Positions 16,122 through 24,632 of a stretch of DNA of 28,164 bases are shown here, piece after piece; position 1 is the first letter of the stretch, and every line of letters starts with the position of its first letter. The position numbers and the translations under genes were made by a program. Under the pieces are notes generated by a model, which made no database searches, was not told the origin of the DNA, and saw only the letters and a program-made list of their open reading frames with translations. The DNA is from an uncultured Dorea sp. (GTDB lineage: Bacteria; Bacillota; Clostridia; Lachnospirales; Lachnospiraceae), in NCBI GenBank assembly GCA_900550865.1, contig URTM01000033.1, forward strand, positions 1 to 28,164, in the 5' to 3' direction.

Positions 16122-16961
16122 ATGGAGGAATACATTACCTTATCGGCAAAGACACTGGACGATGCGATCACAGAGGCACTGGTTCAGTTAGGCGTAACAA
16201 GCGATCGTTTAGATTATATTGTTGTTGAAAAAGGAAGCGAAGGTTTCCTTGGAATCGGAAGAAAGCAGGCCGTGATCAAAGCCCGCAGAAAACCAGAGGA
16301 AAAGCCGGTTGAAGAAGTTGTAAAAGAAGAGAGTAAAGCGGAAGAACCGGTAAAAGAAAGCGTAAAACCAGAGAAGAAGGCAGAGAAAAAGCCGGTAAAA
16401 GAACATTCACATGCCAGAAAACAGGCAAGAGAAGAAAAGCCGGAAGTAAAATCTGAGCCAAAGAAAGAAGTGGAACTTGCAAAAGTTGAACCACAGACGA
16501 TCGAGACATGTGAGAAGTTCATTTACGATGTGATGAATGCAATGGGCATGGATGATGTAAAAGTTACATCTGTTGTAGATGAAGAAGGTGCACTTTCCAT
16601 TAACATGGAAGGAAGCAACATGGGTATCCTGATCGGAAAACGCGGACAGACACTTGATTCTCTGCAGTATCTTACAAATCGTGTTGCCAATAAGATGCAG
16701 GATGGCTATGTAAGAGTGAAACTCGATACAGAGGATTACAGAAGAAGAAGAAAAGAAACACTGGAAAATCTTGCAAAGAATATTGCAAGCAAAGTAAAGA
16801 GAACAAGAAAGACAGTTTCTCTTGAGCCAATGAATCCATACGAGAGAAGAATCATTCACTCTGCGCTGCAGTCTGACCCGGCAGTATCCACACACAGTGA
16901 AGGTGAAGAGCCTTACAGAAGAGTTGTGGTAACACTGGTAAGAAACAGAAATAACCGATAA
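16122..16961 (+). CDS. khpB: RNA-binding protein KhpB (Jag/EloR): Jag_N, KH and R3H domains
   Basis: 279 aa. Residues 1-56 are the Jag_N domain (MEEYITLSAKTLDDAITEAL, then GSEGFLGIGRKQAVIKA). Residues about 57-120 are a low-complexity Lys/Glu/Pro/Val linker. A KH domain follows (GILIGKRGQTLDSLQYLTN), then an R3H domain (YRRRRKETLENLA to SEGEEPYRRVVV). The family binds RNA with KhpA and affects cell elongation in streptococci; its location after yidC is conserved. The gene starts 12 bp after yidC behind a GGGGGCGG ribosome binding site and ends at a strong terminator. Confidence 0.95.
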   Translation: MEEYITLSAKTLDDAITEALVQLGVTSDRLDYIVVEKGSEGFLGIGRKQAVIKARRKPEEKPVEEVVKEESKAEEPVKESVKPEKKAEKKPVKEHSHARKQAREEKPEVKSEPKKEVELAKVEPQTIETCEKFIYDVMNAMGMDDVKVTSVVDEEGALSINMEGSNMGILIGKRGQTLDSLQYLTNRVANKMQDGYVRVKLDTEDYRRRRKETLENLAKNIASKVKRTRKTVSLEPMNPYERRIIHSALQSDPAVSTHSEGEEPYRRVVVTLVRNRNNR

Positions 16962-16967
16962 TTAAGA

Positions 16968-17000
16968 GACAGGGGTCTTTAAGCGGCCCTTGTCTTTTTT
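16968..17000 (+). terminator. Rho-independent terminator after khpB
   Basis: GACAGGGG (16968-16975) pairs with CCCTTGTC (16987-16994) with one G-T pair, followed by six T. Confidence 0.9.
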
Positions 17001-17013
17001 CATATCTATGTAT

Positions 17014-17099
17014 CACCAAGTATCGAAGGAAACTGCCAGTGGCAGGCTCTGCAGATACCAAAGTATGCAAGGGAAGCTGTCAGTGGCAGGTTCGCTGTA
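17014..17099 (+). repeat. Two tandem imperfect copies (44-bp period) of the CTGCCAGTGGCAG repeat
   Basis: The copies align as ACCAAGTAT...GGAAACTGCCAGTGGCAGG and ACCAAAGTAT...GGAAGCTGTCAGTGGCAGG; the CAGTGGCAG cores begin at 17037 and 17081. They fill the leader between the khpB terminator and mnmE. Related copies occur at 4834-4866 and partly at 13950-13972. Confidence 0.7.
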
Positions 17100-17111
17100 T
17101 TGGAGGAAATT

Positions 17112-18494
17112 ATGGAACAATTATATAATTCCACAATTGCCGCAATATCTACGGCAATGAGTAATTCCGGGATCGGAATTGTACGAATGAGTGGTCCGGA
17201 AGCATTTCAGATCGCAGACCGGGTGTATAAAGGAAAAAAAGAGAAAAAGTTATGTGAACAGCAATCACATACGATCCATTATGGGTATATGGTTGATGGA
17301 GAACAGGTGATTGACGAAGTACTGGTCATGCTGATGCGCGGGCCGCACAGCTACACCGGTGAAGATACGGTGGAGATCAACTGTCACGGTGGAGTCTATG
17401 TGGTAAAGCGTATTCTGGAACTCCTGATCAAAAACGGCGCGCGTCCGGCAGAGCCGGGAGAGTACACGAAGCGTGCATTCCTGAACGGCAGACTGGATCT
17501 GTCGCAGGCAGAAGCAGTCGGAGACCTGATCGCTTCGCAGAACGAATATGCATTACAGAGTTCAGTAAGTCAGTTAAAAGGTAATATCAAAGATAAGATC
17601 AGTGAGATGCGTGAAAAAATCCTGTATCATACAGCATTTATCGAGACGGCACTGGACGATCCGGAGCATATCAGCGTCGACGGATACGGGGAAACGCTGA
17701 AAAAAGTCGTGGATGAGATCATGGAAGCAATGAAAAGATTGCTAGATAGCTGTGATGATGGTAGGATTATAAAAGAGGGCGTGCGCACAGTCATCCTCGG
17801 AAAACCGAATGCGGGAAAATCATCCCTGTTAAATGTACTTCTGGGAGAGGACCGGGCAATCGTTACGGATATTGCAGGTACGACCAGAGATGTACTGGAA
17901 GAACACCTGAATCTGAAAGGTATTTCCCTGAATATCATGGACACAGCCGGTATCCGTGATACGGAAGATGTGGTAGAAAAGATCGGTGTTGACCGTGCGA
18001 AAGAATATGCAGACAAGGCAGACCTGATCCTGTATGTGATCGATGCATCCAGACCGCTGGATGAAAATGATGCGGAGATCCTGCATCTGATCAAAGGAAA
18101 ACGTGCGATCATCCTGTTAAATAAATCCGACCTGGATATGCAGGTGAAGAAAGATCAGGAAGAGCTGCCGGAGGAATTCCCGGTGATCGAGATCTCTGCA
18201 AAGAATGTACAGGGAATCGAAGAACTGGAAGATACGTTAAAAGAAATGTTCTTCCAGGGTGAACTGACATTTAATGATGAAATCTATATTACAAATGTGA
18301 GACAGAAAACAGCGCTTCAGGATGCATATGCTGCACTGGAACGTGTGAATGACAGCATTGCCGCAGACATGCCGGAGGATTTCTACTCGATCGATCTTAT
18401 GGATGCGTATGAAGCTCTCGGTAATATCACCGGCGAAACGATAGGAGAAGATTTGGTTAATGAGATATTCAGCAAATTCTGTATGGGAAAATAA
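17112..18494 (+). CDS. mnmE: tRNA uridine-5-carboxymethylaminomethyl modification GTPase MnmE
   Basis: 460 aa from the ATG at 17112, preceded by TTGGAGG. With MnmG it installs (carboxymethyl)aminomethyl groups at U34 of certain tRNAs, using GTP and a formyl-folate. The N-terminal folate-binding domain starts NSTIAAISTAMSNSGIGIVR. The inserted G domain shows G1 GKPNAGKSS, G3 DTAGIRDTEDVVE and G4 NKSDL. The protein ends FSKFCMGK, matching the conserved C-terminal FC(I/L/M)GK with its catalytic cysteine. The 3' end overlaps mnmG by 35 bp. Confidence 0.97.
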   Translation: MEQLYNSTIAAISTAMSNSGIGIVRMSGPEAFQIADRVYKGKKEKKLCEQQSHTIHYGYMVDGEQVIDEVLVMLMRGPHSYTGEDTVEINCHGGVYVVKRILELLIKNGARPAEPGEYTKRAFLNGRLDLSQAEAVGDLIASQNEYALQSSVSQLKGNIKDKISEMREKILYHTAFIETALDDPEHISVDGYGETLKKVVDEIMEAMKRLLDSCDDGRIIKEGVRTVILGKPNAGKSSLLNVLLGEDRAIVTDIAGTTRDVLEEHLNLKGISLNIMDTAGIRDTEDVVEKIGVDRAKEYADKADLILYVIDASRPLDENDAEILHLIKGKRAIILLNKSDLDMQVKKDQEELPEEFPVIEISAKNVQGIEELEDTLKEMFFQGELTFNDEIYITNVRQKTALQDAYAALERVNDSIAADMPEDFYSIDLMDAYEALGNITGETIGEDLVNEIFSKFCMGK

Positions 18495-20370
18495 AGATAA
18501 ATATGACGTTGTTGTCATCGGAGCCGGACACGCAGGATGTGAGGCGGCTCTGGCAACGGCAAGACTTGGATTTCAGACACTGGTATTTACCGTAAGTGTG
18601 GACAGCATTGCGATGATGCCGTGTAATCCGAATATCGGAGGAAGTTCCAAAGGTCATCTGGTAAGAGAACTGGATGCCCTTGGCGGAGAGATGGGAAAGG
18701 TCATCGACCGTACATTTATCCAGTCAAAAATGTTAAATAAATCCAAAGGGCCGGCGGTACATTCACTTCGTGCACAGGCTGATAAAGCAGTCTACAGCAG
18801 AACGATGCGTCGTGTGCTTGAGTCACAGGAGAACCTGGAGATTAAGCAGGGAGAGGTGGCAAATCTTCTGGTGGAAGACGGGAAGATCACCGGAGTGCAG
18901 ACATTTTCCGGTGCAACGTATCACTGTAAGGCGGTTATCATCTGCAGTGGAACCTATCTGAAGGCCCGCTGTATCTATGGTGATGTGAGCCAGTATACCG
19001 GTCCGAACGGGCTGCAGGCAGCGAATCATCTGACGGATTGTCTGAAAGAACTGGGGATTAAGATGTACCGTTTCAAGACGGGGACACCTGCCAGAGTAGA
19101 CCGTAAAACGGTGGATTTCAGCAAGATGGAAGAGCAGTTCGGAGATGAGAGAGTGGTGCCGTTTTCATTTACCACGAACCCGGACGATGTGCAGATCGAT
19201 CAGGCTTCGTGCTGGCTGACTTATACGAATGAGACAACACATGATATCATCCGTGCCAATCTGGACAGATCACCGCTGTATTCCGGTATGATCGAAGGTA
19301 CGGGACCGAGATACTGCCCGTCGATCGAAGATAAAGTAGTAAAATTTGCAGATAAGAAGCGTCACCAGGTGTTCCTGGAGCCGGAAGGTCTGGAGACGGA
19401 TGAGATGTATATCGGCGGTATGTCAAGCTCGCTGCCGGAAGATGTACAGTATGCAATGTACCGCAGTGTTCCGGGACTGGAGCATGTGAAGATCGTCCGT
19501 AATGCATATGCGATCGAGTATGACTGTATTGATGCAAGACAGCTGAAACCATCACTGGAATTCCGTAATATCAGCGGTTTATTCAGTGCAGGACAGTTTA
19601 ACGGAAGCTCCGGCTATGAGGAAGCCGCCGCACAAGGGCTTGTAGCGGGCATAAATGCCGCCAGAAAGCTGCAGGGCAAGGAATCCTTAGTGTTAGACCG
19701 TTCAGAGGCTTATATCGGTGTTCTGATCGATGATCTGGTTACAAAGGAGAGCCATGAGCCGTACCGTATGATGACTTCCAGAGCAGAGTACCGTCTGCTT
19801 CTGAGACAGGATAATGCAGACCAGCGTCTGACAGAAAAAGGCTATGAAGTCGGACTGATCTCACAGGAACGTTATGACCGCCTGAAAGAGAAAGAGAGAC
19901 TGATCGAATCGGAGATCGACAGATTGAAGAACGCTTATGTAGGAACGAGCGAAAAGGTACAGGAACTTCTGGAAAAGTATGAGAGTACGCCTCTGAATTC
20001 CGGAAGCAGTCTGGCAGAATTGATCCGCAGACCGGAGCTGTCATATGAAGCCGTAACGGATATTGATGTAACAAGACCGGAACTGCCGGAAGATCTGGCT
20101 GCAGAAGTGATTGAACAGGTGGATATTTCCCTGAAATATGACGGTTATATCCAGCGCCAGAAACGCCAGGTAGAGCAGTTCAAGAAGATGGAAAATAAGA
20201 AGATTCCGGAAGATATGGACTATGATGCGGTAAACAGTCTTCGTATTGAAGCAGTTCAGAAGCTGAAAGAGTACAGACCGGTGTCTATCGGACAGGCATC
20301 ACGTATCTCCGGTGTATCTCCGGCGGATATATCCGTATTACTGGTGTATCTGAGCGGAAATCACAGATAA
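18460..20370 (+). CDS. mnmG: tRNA uridine-5-carboxymethylaminomethyl modification enzyme MnmG
   Basis: 636 aa, full length. FAD-dependent partner of MnmE. The FAD-binding motif is VVVIGAGHAGCEAALA near residue 17; other family blocks are MMPCNPNIGGSSKGHLVRE, GTYLKARCIYGD, FKTGTPARVD and SRAEYRLLLRQDNADQRL. The ATG at 18460 lies inside mnmE in another frame, with AGGAG 12 nt upstream; no closer Met is in frame, so coupled translation is likely. A clear terminator is not visible afterwards; a direct repeat TTCTAATAAA (twice around 20423-20442) and a 5-bp stem CGGAT/ATCCG are all I see. Confidence 0.97.
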   Translation: MRYSANSVWENKDKYDVVVIGAGHAGCEAALATARLGFQTLVFTVSVDSIAMMPCNPNIGGSSKGHLVRELDALGGEMGKVIDRTFIQSKMLNKSKGPAVHSLRAQADKAVYSRTMRRVLESQENLEIKQGEVANLLVEDGKITGVQTFSGATYHCKAVIICSGTYLKARCIYGDVSQYTGPNGLQAANHLTDCLKELGIKMYRFKTGTPARVDRKTVDFSKMEEQFGDERVVPFSFTTNPDDVQIDQASCWLTYTNETTHDIIRANLDRSPLYSGMIEGTGPRYCPSIEDKVVKFADKKRHQVFLEPEGLETDEMYIGGMSSSLPEDVQYAMYRSVPGLEHVKIVRNAYAIEYDCIDARQLKPSLEFRNISGLFSAGQFNGSSGYEEAAAQGLVAGINAARKLQGKESLVLDRSEAYIGVLIDDLVTKESHEPYRMMTSRAEYRLLLRQDNADQRLTEKGYEVGLISQERYDRLKEKERLIESEIDRLKNAYVGTSEKVQELLEKYESTPLNSGSSLAELIRRPELSYEAVTDIDVTRPELPEDLAAEVIEQVDISLKYDGYIQRQKRQVEQFKKMENKKIPEDMDYDAVNSLRIEAVQKLKEYRPVSIGQASRISGVSPADISVLLVYLSGNHR

Positions 20371-20527
20371 TTGATATTGTCAAAGCGAAATGAATAACGG
20401 ATCGCAGTACAAATATCCGGTTCTAATAAAATTCTAATAAAGAGGATGTTCCATAAAGAAATGCCTGATACGAAAAAAATAAATGCATAGGTATTGAAAA
20501 ATAATAAAATAATAACTGTGTAGTAAA

Positions 20528-20586
20528 TATAATAATAAGTATATAAAATGAATAAGCTGAGAAATTATACATTTTATATACTTATT
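20528..20586. promoter_or_regulatory. 17-bp perfect inverted repeat with adjacent TATAAT upstream of rsmG
   Basis: The arm 20534-20550 is the exact reverse complement of 20570-20586, with a 19-nt loop. A perfect TATAAT lies at 20528-20533, directly before the left arm, though no good -35 box is seen 17 bp further up. The right arm ends 27 bp before the rsmG ATG. It could be an operator for a dimeric repressor or an RNA hairpin in the leader; no T-run follows, so it is not a terminator. Confidence 0.6.
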
Positions 20587-20613
20587 GATTTTAGAGAGAA
20601 AAAGGAGAACAAT

Positions 20614-21327
20614 ATGGACCAGATTTTGAAAAAAAGCCTGGAAAAGATAGGGATAGAGATCACAGACCGGCAGAAAGAGCAGTTTGATGCCTATCATAAG
20701 CTTCTGGAAGAGTGGAATAAAGTGATGAACCTGACTGGTATCACAGAATATGAGGAAGTTGTGGAAAAACATTATGTAGACAGCCTGTCTATTGTGAAAG
20801 CAATGGATATGAATAAGGTAAATACGGTGATTGATATTGGTACAGGGGCAGGATTCCCAGGATTACCACTTAAAATCGCATTTCCACACTTGAAAGTAAC
20901 ATTGCTTGATTCGCTGAATAAAAGAATTAAGTTCCTGAATGCAGTGATAGAGGAACTTAGTCTGGAAGATATCCACACAATACACGGAAGAGCAGAAGAT
21001 TATGCCAAAGATGAAGCATATAGAGAACAGTATGATCTGTGCGTGTCCCGGGCTGTTGCTAATCTGGCAACACTGAGTGAGTATTGTCTGCCATATGTAA
21101 AGGTAGATGGCATGTTTGTACCTTATAAATCAGGTGAGATCGATGTAGAAGTAAAAGGATCGACAAAAGCAGTAAAGGTCCTTGGTGGGGAAATTAATGA
21201 TGTGGTGAAATTCGAACTTCCAGGAACTGATATTGGAAGATCGTTTGTAAAAATCCACAAAGTGAAGAATACAGCGAAGAAATATCCGCGAAAGGCTGGA
21301 ATGCCTTCGAAAGAGCCAATCCGGTAA
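20614..21327 (+). CDS. rsmG: 16S rRNA (guanine-527-N7)-methyltransferase RsmG
   Basis: 237 aa from the ATG at 20614, with AAGGAG 6 nt upstream; a longer frame from 20548 runs through the inverted repeat and is rejected. The enzyme methylates G527 of 16S rRNA with S-adenosylmethionine. The SAM-binding motif is DIGTGAGFPGLPL (about 71-83); RAVANLATLSEYCLPYVK and NRTG-like NLTGI near residue 38 are typical of the family. It is separated from mnmG by 243 bp, unlike the tight pairing in many genomes, and has its own control region. Confidence 0.96.
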   Translation: MDQILKKSLEKIGIEITDRQKEQFDAYHKLLEEWNKVMNLTGITEYEEVVEKHYVDSLSIVKAMDMNKVNTVIDIGTGAGFPGLPLKIAFPHLKVTLLDSLNKRIKFLNAVIEELSLEDIHTIHGRAEDYAKDEAYREQYDLCVSRAVANLATLSEYCLPYVKVDGMFVPYKSGEIDVEVKGSTKAVKVLGGEINDVVKFELPGTDIGRSFVKIHKVKNTAKKYPRKAGMPSKEPIR

Positions 21328-21372
21328 AAAGTAAAAATAAGATATGGTCAATATTTTAATGAATGATTTATT

Positions 21373-21413
21373 ACATTCTGCGTTTGTAGATTTTTGTATC
21401 TAATATAGAATGT
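21373..21413 (+). repeat. Nested hairpin in the rsmG 3' region
   Basis: ACATTCT (21373-21379) pairs with AGAATGT (21407-21413), and within it TAGAT (21387-21391) pairs with ATCTA (21398-21402). It is not followed by a T-run. Function unknown. Confidence 0.4.
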
Positions 21414-21444
21414 GCAGTAAATAGGGTTCAAAACAGAAAAAAAT

Positions 21445-21482
21445 AAAAGGGATAATGTTTCATGTGAAACATTATCCCTTTT
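21445..21482. terminator. Bidirectional terminator embedding a parS-like sequence
   Basis: A 38-bp perfect palindrome with A-run before and T-run after, between the convergent rsmG and hydrolase genes, so it can end both transcripts. Its centre, TGTTTCATGTGAAACA (21456-21471), differs from the parS consensus at one position. Confidence 0.9.
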
Positions 21483-21552
21483 TGATGTACATTTAAAAGA
21501 AAATGTAGTTTGAATATTGTATTAAATTTGTTAATTGGTAAGTACCAAGTGT

Positions 21553-22425
21553 CTAGCAATTATCACTCAATAATATATCTATTTGCTCTAAAAATGCATT
21601 GGCATTTTCACGTTGTGGCAGTAATCCACAGCCTGTAATTTCAACATGTTCGATGGATGGAAGAACATTACAATATTCAATGGCTTTTTCAGCGGTTTCC
21701 GGTGCGTTTTTGCCTGAAATCACTGCAATAGAGGTTGTAAGTCCTTCGAGACAGTGTGCAATATTTACTGTTGTGTAATGGCCCAGAATGCTGGCGTAGA
21801 GGTACTTACAATCGGATGAATCCGAGAGTGCAGTATTGCGCGCACCGACATTATAGATGAATGTTCCGTATATAGGAAGAGTTATAATCTTTGCAAGCAG
21901 CTTGGACTTGTGGTTTGGCGCTTTGGCAAGTGTACGAATGCTTTCTGGACAGATCAGAATTATATGATTAATCTGATCAGCTATGTTCTGACAGGCAGCT
22001 GTAACGAAAGAGGCGGATGCTCCGGTTGCAATAATATCAGTCTTTTCACCGATGATATCACGTATGAAATCGGTAAGAAGCTGAACGTAGAGATAACAGG
22101 TATAGGTAATTGCCGGTTTATCGGATTTTCCACATCCAAGAAGATCTATTGTGTATACAGTGTGAGTTTCGGAAAGTGTATCTATAACTTTATCCCATTC
22201 CATAGAAGAACTGTAATGGTTTAGATCGTGGATGAGGAGAAGAGGAGAACCACTTCCTGCCTTTTTGTAGTATATATTTCCGAATTTCCAATGGTAGTAG
22301 TTGAATGTATCTTCTTCTGAATGTTCATCGGAGGCGTTGAATATGAATTTATTTATTGCGTGGAACGCCAGGGTTGTTGTTCCGATGGCTGTTGAGATGA
22401 ATAATAATGTCTTTTTCCAGTTCAT
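21553..22425 (-). CDS. Alpha/beta-hydrolase-like protein, membrane-anchored, active site atypical
   Basis: 290 aa. A hydrophobic N-terminal helix (about 7-24) suggests a signal anchor. The fold is recognisable from GNIYYKKAGSGSPLLLIHDLN (about 49-69, oxyanion region), VYTIDLLGCGKSDKP (about 90-104) and the nucleophile elbow GASAS (135-139, Ser137). The last elbow glycine is serine. The usual catalytic histidine motif (GHLP) reads GLLP at 267-270, so the His is replaced by Leu268. Activity is therefore uncertain: it may use another His or be a non-enzymatic member. The gene stands alone on the lagging strand between rsmG and the parS cluster, with GAGGT before the ATG. Confidence 0.82.
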   Translation of the reverse strand: MNWKKTLLFISTAIGTTTLAFHAINKFIFNASDEHSEEDTFNYYHWKFGNIYYKKAGSGSPLLLIHDLNHYSSSMEWDKVIDTLSETHTVYTIDLLGCGKSDKPAITYTCYLYVQLLTDFIRDIIGEKTDIIATGASASFVTAACQNIADQINHIILICPESIRTLAKAPNHKSKLLAKIITLPIYGTFIYNVGARNTALSDSSDCKYLYASILGHYTTVNIAHCLEGLTTSIAVISGKNAPETAEKAIEYCNVLPSIEHVEITGCGLLPQRENANAFLEQIDILLSDNC

Positions 22426-22450
22426 GTTAATACCTCACTTTCTTTTTCTA

Positions 22451-22479
22451 ATTATACTATATTTACTTATGAATTGGAA
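22451..22479 (-). promoter_or_regulatory. Candidate promoter of the hydrolase gene
   Basis: On the minus strand, TTCCAA (22474-22479), a 17-bp spacer and a perfect TATAAT (22451-22456), about 25 bp before the ATG. Confidence 0.55.
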
Positions 22480-22541
22480 GATTGCCTTTATAAAATGAAC
22501 GTAAAATGAACAGTTTAAAAGAAAGTTGTTAAAGAAGAAAA

Positions 22542-22853
22542 TGTTTCACGTGAAACATAAATATACAAGTGTAAGAAATTACAAGATAAAAAGAAAAAAG
22601 CTAATGTTTCACGTGAAACATTAAGAGAAGAGAAAAACAACTATAAAACTAAATCAATAACGGAAGAATATAATGTTTCGCGCAGAACATTAAAAAAGAG
22701 AAAATGTCCGTAAAATAGATGTAATAATAAAAAAATGTAATGTTTCACGTGAAACATTAAAAAAGAATAAGAACAACATAAAGATAACGAAAATAATAAA
22801 AAGAACAGATTTATATTTATGGAAAAGGGAAAATCTATGTTTCACGTGAAACA
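22542..22853. promoter_or_regulatory. parS: parS cluster (four perfect sites and one degenerate site)
   Basis: TGTTTCACGTGAAACA, the bacterial parS consensus, occurs exactly at 22542-22557, 22605-22620, 22741-22756 and 22838-22853. A degenerate copy (TGTTTCGCGCAGAACA, four mismatches) is at 22674-22689. Site-to-site distances are 63, 69, 67 and 97 bp. ParB binds such sites, spreads, and with ParA separates origins. The 496-bp gap between the hydrolase and parA contains only this cluster, A-rich linkers and the two flanking promoters. Confidence 0.95.
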
Positions 22854-22858
22854 TTTTC

Positions 22859-22887
22859 TGGATAACTATCTGGAAAAGTGATATACT
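22859..22887 (+). promoter_or_regulatory. parAB promoter
   Basis: TGGATA (22859-22864), a 17-bp spacer and TATACT (22882-22887). The last parS site ends 5 bp before the -35, so bound ParB could repress this promoter. Confidence 0.6.
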
Positions 22888-22921
22888 AATATCATGCAAA
22901 AAAAGGGAAGGTGATAATTAA

Positions 22922-23683
22922 ATGGGACGAGTTATAGCCGTTGCGAACCAAAAAGGTGGCGTTGGAAAAACGACGACAGCCATTAATTTGTCGGCATGTC
23001 TTGCTGAAAAAGGACAGAAAGTTCTTGCTATCGATATGGATCCGCAGGGAAATATGACGAGTGGATTAGGAATAGACAAAGATGAAGTTGAAAAGAATAT
23101 CTATGATCTTATGATTGGACAGGTTGGTGTAGAAGAAGTGCTTCAAAAAGAAGCAATTGAGAATCTGGATGTAATTCCGACAAGTATTGATCTGTCGGCA
23201 GCAGAGATTGAATTGATCGGAGTAGATGATAAAGAATTTATTATCAGGAATGCTGTTGCACCAATTAAAGACAATTATGATTATATTATTATTGATTGTC
23301 CTCCATCGTTAAGTATGTTGACAATCAATGCCATGACAACAGCTGATTCGGTATTGGTCCCGATTCAGTGTGAATACTATGCGCTGGAGGGATTGAGCCA
23401 GTTGATACATACAGTTGAGCTGGTAAAAGAAAGATTGAATCCTGTTCTGGAAATCGAAGGTGTTGTATTTACAATGTACGATGCACGAACCAATCTTTCA
23501 CTTCAGGTTGTAGAAAATGTAAAAGAGAACCTGCAACAGAACATCTATAAAACGATTATTCCTAGAAATATCCGACTGGCGGAAGCACCGAGTTATGGAA
23601 TGCCAATCAATCTGTATGATCCAAAGTCTACAGGTGCAAGTGCATATCAGAGACTCGCTGATGAAGTAATGAATAGAGAGTAA
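22922..23683 (+). CDS. parA: Chromosome partitioning ATPase ParA (Soj)
   Basis: 253 aa, the compact chromosomal type without an N-terminal HTH. The deviant Walker A is KGGVGKTT (residues 11-18), followed by INLSACLAEKGQKVLAIDMDPQGN and Walker B-like IIIDCPPSLSMLT. ParA binds DNA non-specifically as an ATP dimer and is released by ParB, moving origins apart; in B. subtilis Soj also regulates DnaA. GGAAGG precedes the ATG. parB follows after 28 bp. Confidence 0.97.
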   Translation: MGRVIAVANQKGGVGKTTTAINLSACLAEKGQKVLAIDMDPQGNMTSGLGIDKDEVEKNIYDLMIGQVGVEEVLQKEAIENLDVIPTSIDLSAAEIELIGVDDKEFIIRNAVAPIKDNYDYIIIDCPPSLSMLTINAMTTADSVLVPIQCEYYALEGLSQLIHTVELVKERLNPVLEIEGVVFTMYDARTNLSLQVVENVKENLQQNIYKTIIPRNIRLAEAPSYGMPINLYDPKSTGASAYQRLADEVMNRE

Positions 23684-23711
23684 CTAAAAGATGTGATGTA
23701 GGAGGGGACGA

Positions 23712-24626
23712 ATGCCAATTAAGAAAAAAGGTCTGGGAAAAGGACTGGACAGTCTGATCCCGGATAATAAGAGCATGAAGTCGGGAACATCGGATAGATC
23801 TGCGGAAGAAAAGAAAGAAGCAGAAGTAAAAGCCGGTGTGCAGACGATGAAGATCAATGAGGTTGAACCGAACAGGGATCAGCCAAGAAAGAATTTTGAT
23901 GAAGATGCTCTCCTTGAACTTTCGGATTCGATCAAACAGTTTGGTGTATTACAGCCGCTACTTGTTCGGAAAAGAAAAGACTACTATGAGATTATAGCAG
24001 GTGAGAGAAGATGGAGAGCTGCCAAACTTGCCGGGGTAAAGGAAGTTCCTGTAATTGTAAAAGAATACACAGATCAGGAAATCCTTGAAATCGGACTGAT
24101 TGAAAATATCCAGAGGGAGAACTTGAATCCGATCGAAGAAGCAATTGCCTATAAGAGACTTCTGGAAGAATTCAATCTGAAACAGGATGAAGTGGCGGAA
24201 AGAGTATCAAAGAGCAGAACTGCGGTAACGAACTCGATGAGACTGTTAAAGTTAAGTGATAAAGTACAGCAGATGATCATTGACGATATGATTTCCACCG
24301 GACATGCGAGAGCACTTCTTGCAATTGATGACCCGGAACTTCAGTATACACTGGCAAATAAGATATTTGACGAGAAGCTCAGTGTGAGGGAGACAGAGAA
24401 GCTGGTCAAAGAAATTAAAAATCCGAAAAAGCCAAAAGAGAAAAAGGTAATTGAAAATGCGTTCATTTACCAGGATCTGGAAGAAAAAATGAAAGGTATA
24501 TTCGGAACAAAAGTCAGTATAGCATCAAAAGGAAAGGGAAAAGGTAAGATAGAGATAGAATATTATTCAGATGATGAACTAGAACATCTGTTCAATATGA
24601 TGATGAGCATTAAAAGAGGAGAGTAA
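23712..24626 (+). CDS. parB: Chromosome partitioning protein ParB (Spo0J)
   Basis: 304 aa. The N-terminus KKKGLGKGLDSLIPD is the ParA-activating segment. The CTPase domain shows ELSDSIKQFGVLQPLLV, AGERRWRAAKLAG (the GERRxR motif) and ENIQRENLNPIEEA. The HTH that reads parS is DEVAERVSKSRTAVTNSMRLL. The C-terminal dimerisation domain ends DDELEHLFNMMMSIKRGE. It is a CTP-dependent DNA clamp loaded at parS. GGAGGGG precedes the ATG; the downstream gene follows almost directly. Confidence 0.97.
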   Translation: MPIKKKGLGKGLDSLIPDNKSMKSGTSDRSAEEKKEAEVKAGVQTMKINEVEPNRDQPRKNFDEDALLELSDSIKQFGVLQPLLVRKRKDYYEIIAGERRWRAAKLAGVKEVPVIVKEYTDQEILEIGLIENIQRENLNPIEEAIAYKRLLEEFNLKQDEVAERVSKSRTAVTNSMRLLKLSDKVQQMIIDDMISTGHARALLAIDDPELQYTLANKIFDEKLSVRETEKLVKEIKNPKKPKEKKVIENAFIYQDLEEKMKGIFGTKVSIASKGKGKGKIEIEYYSDDELEHLFNMMMSIKRGE

Positions 24627-24632
24627 TTGAAT

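Noticed and set aside
20548..20613. Longer RsmG start at 20548
   Set aside because: It would translate through the inverted repeat and adds residues not typical of RsmG, while the ATG at 20614 has AAGGAG.
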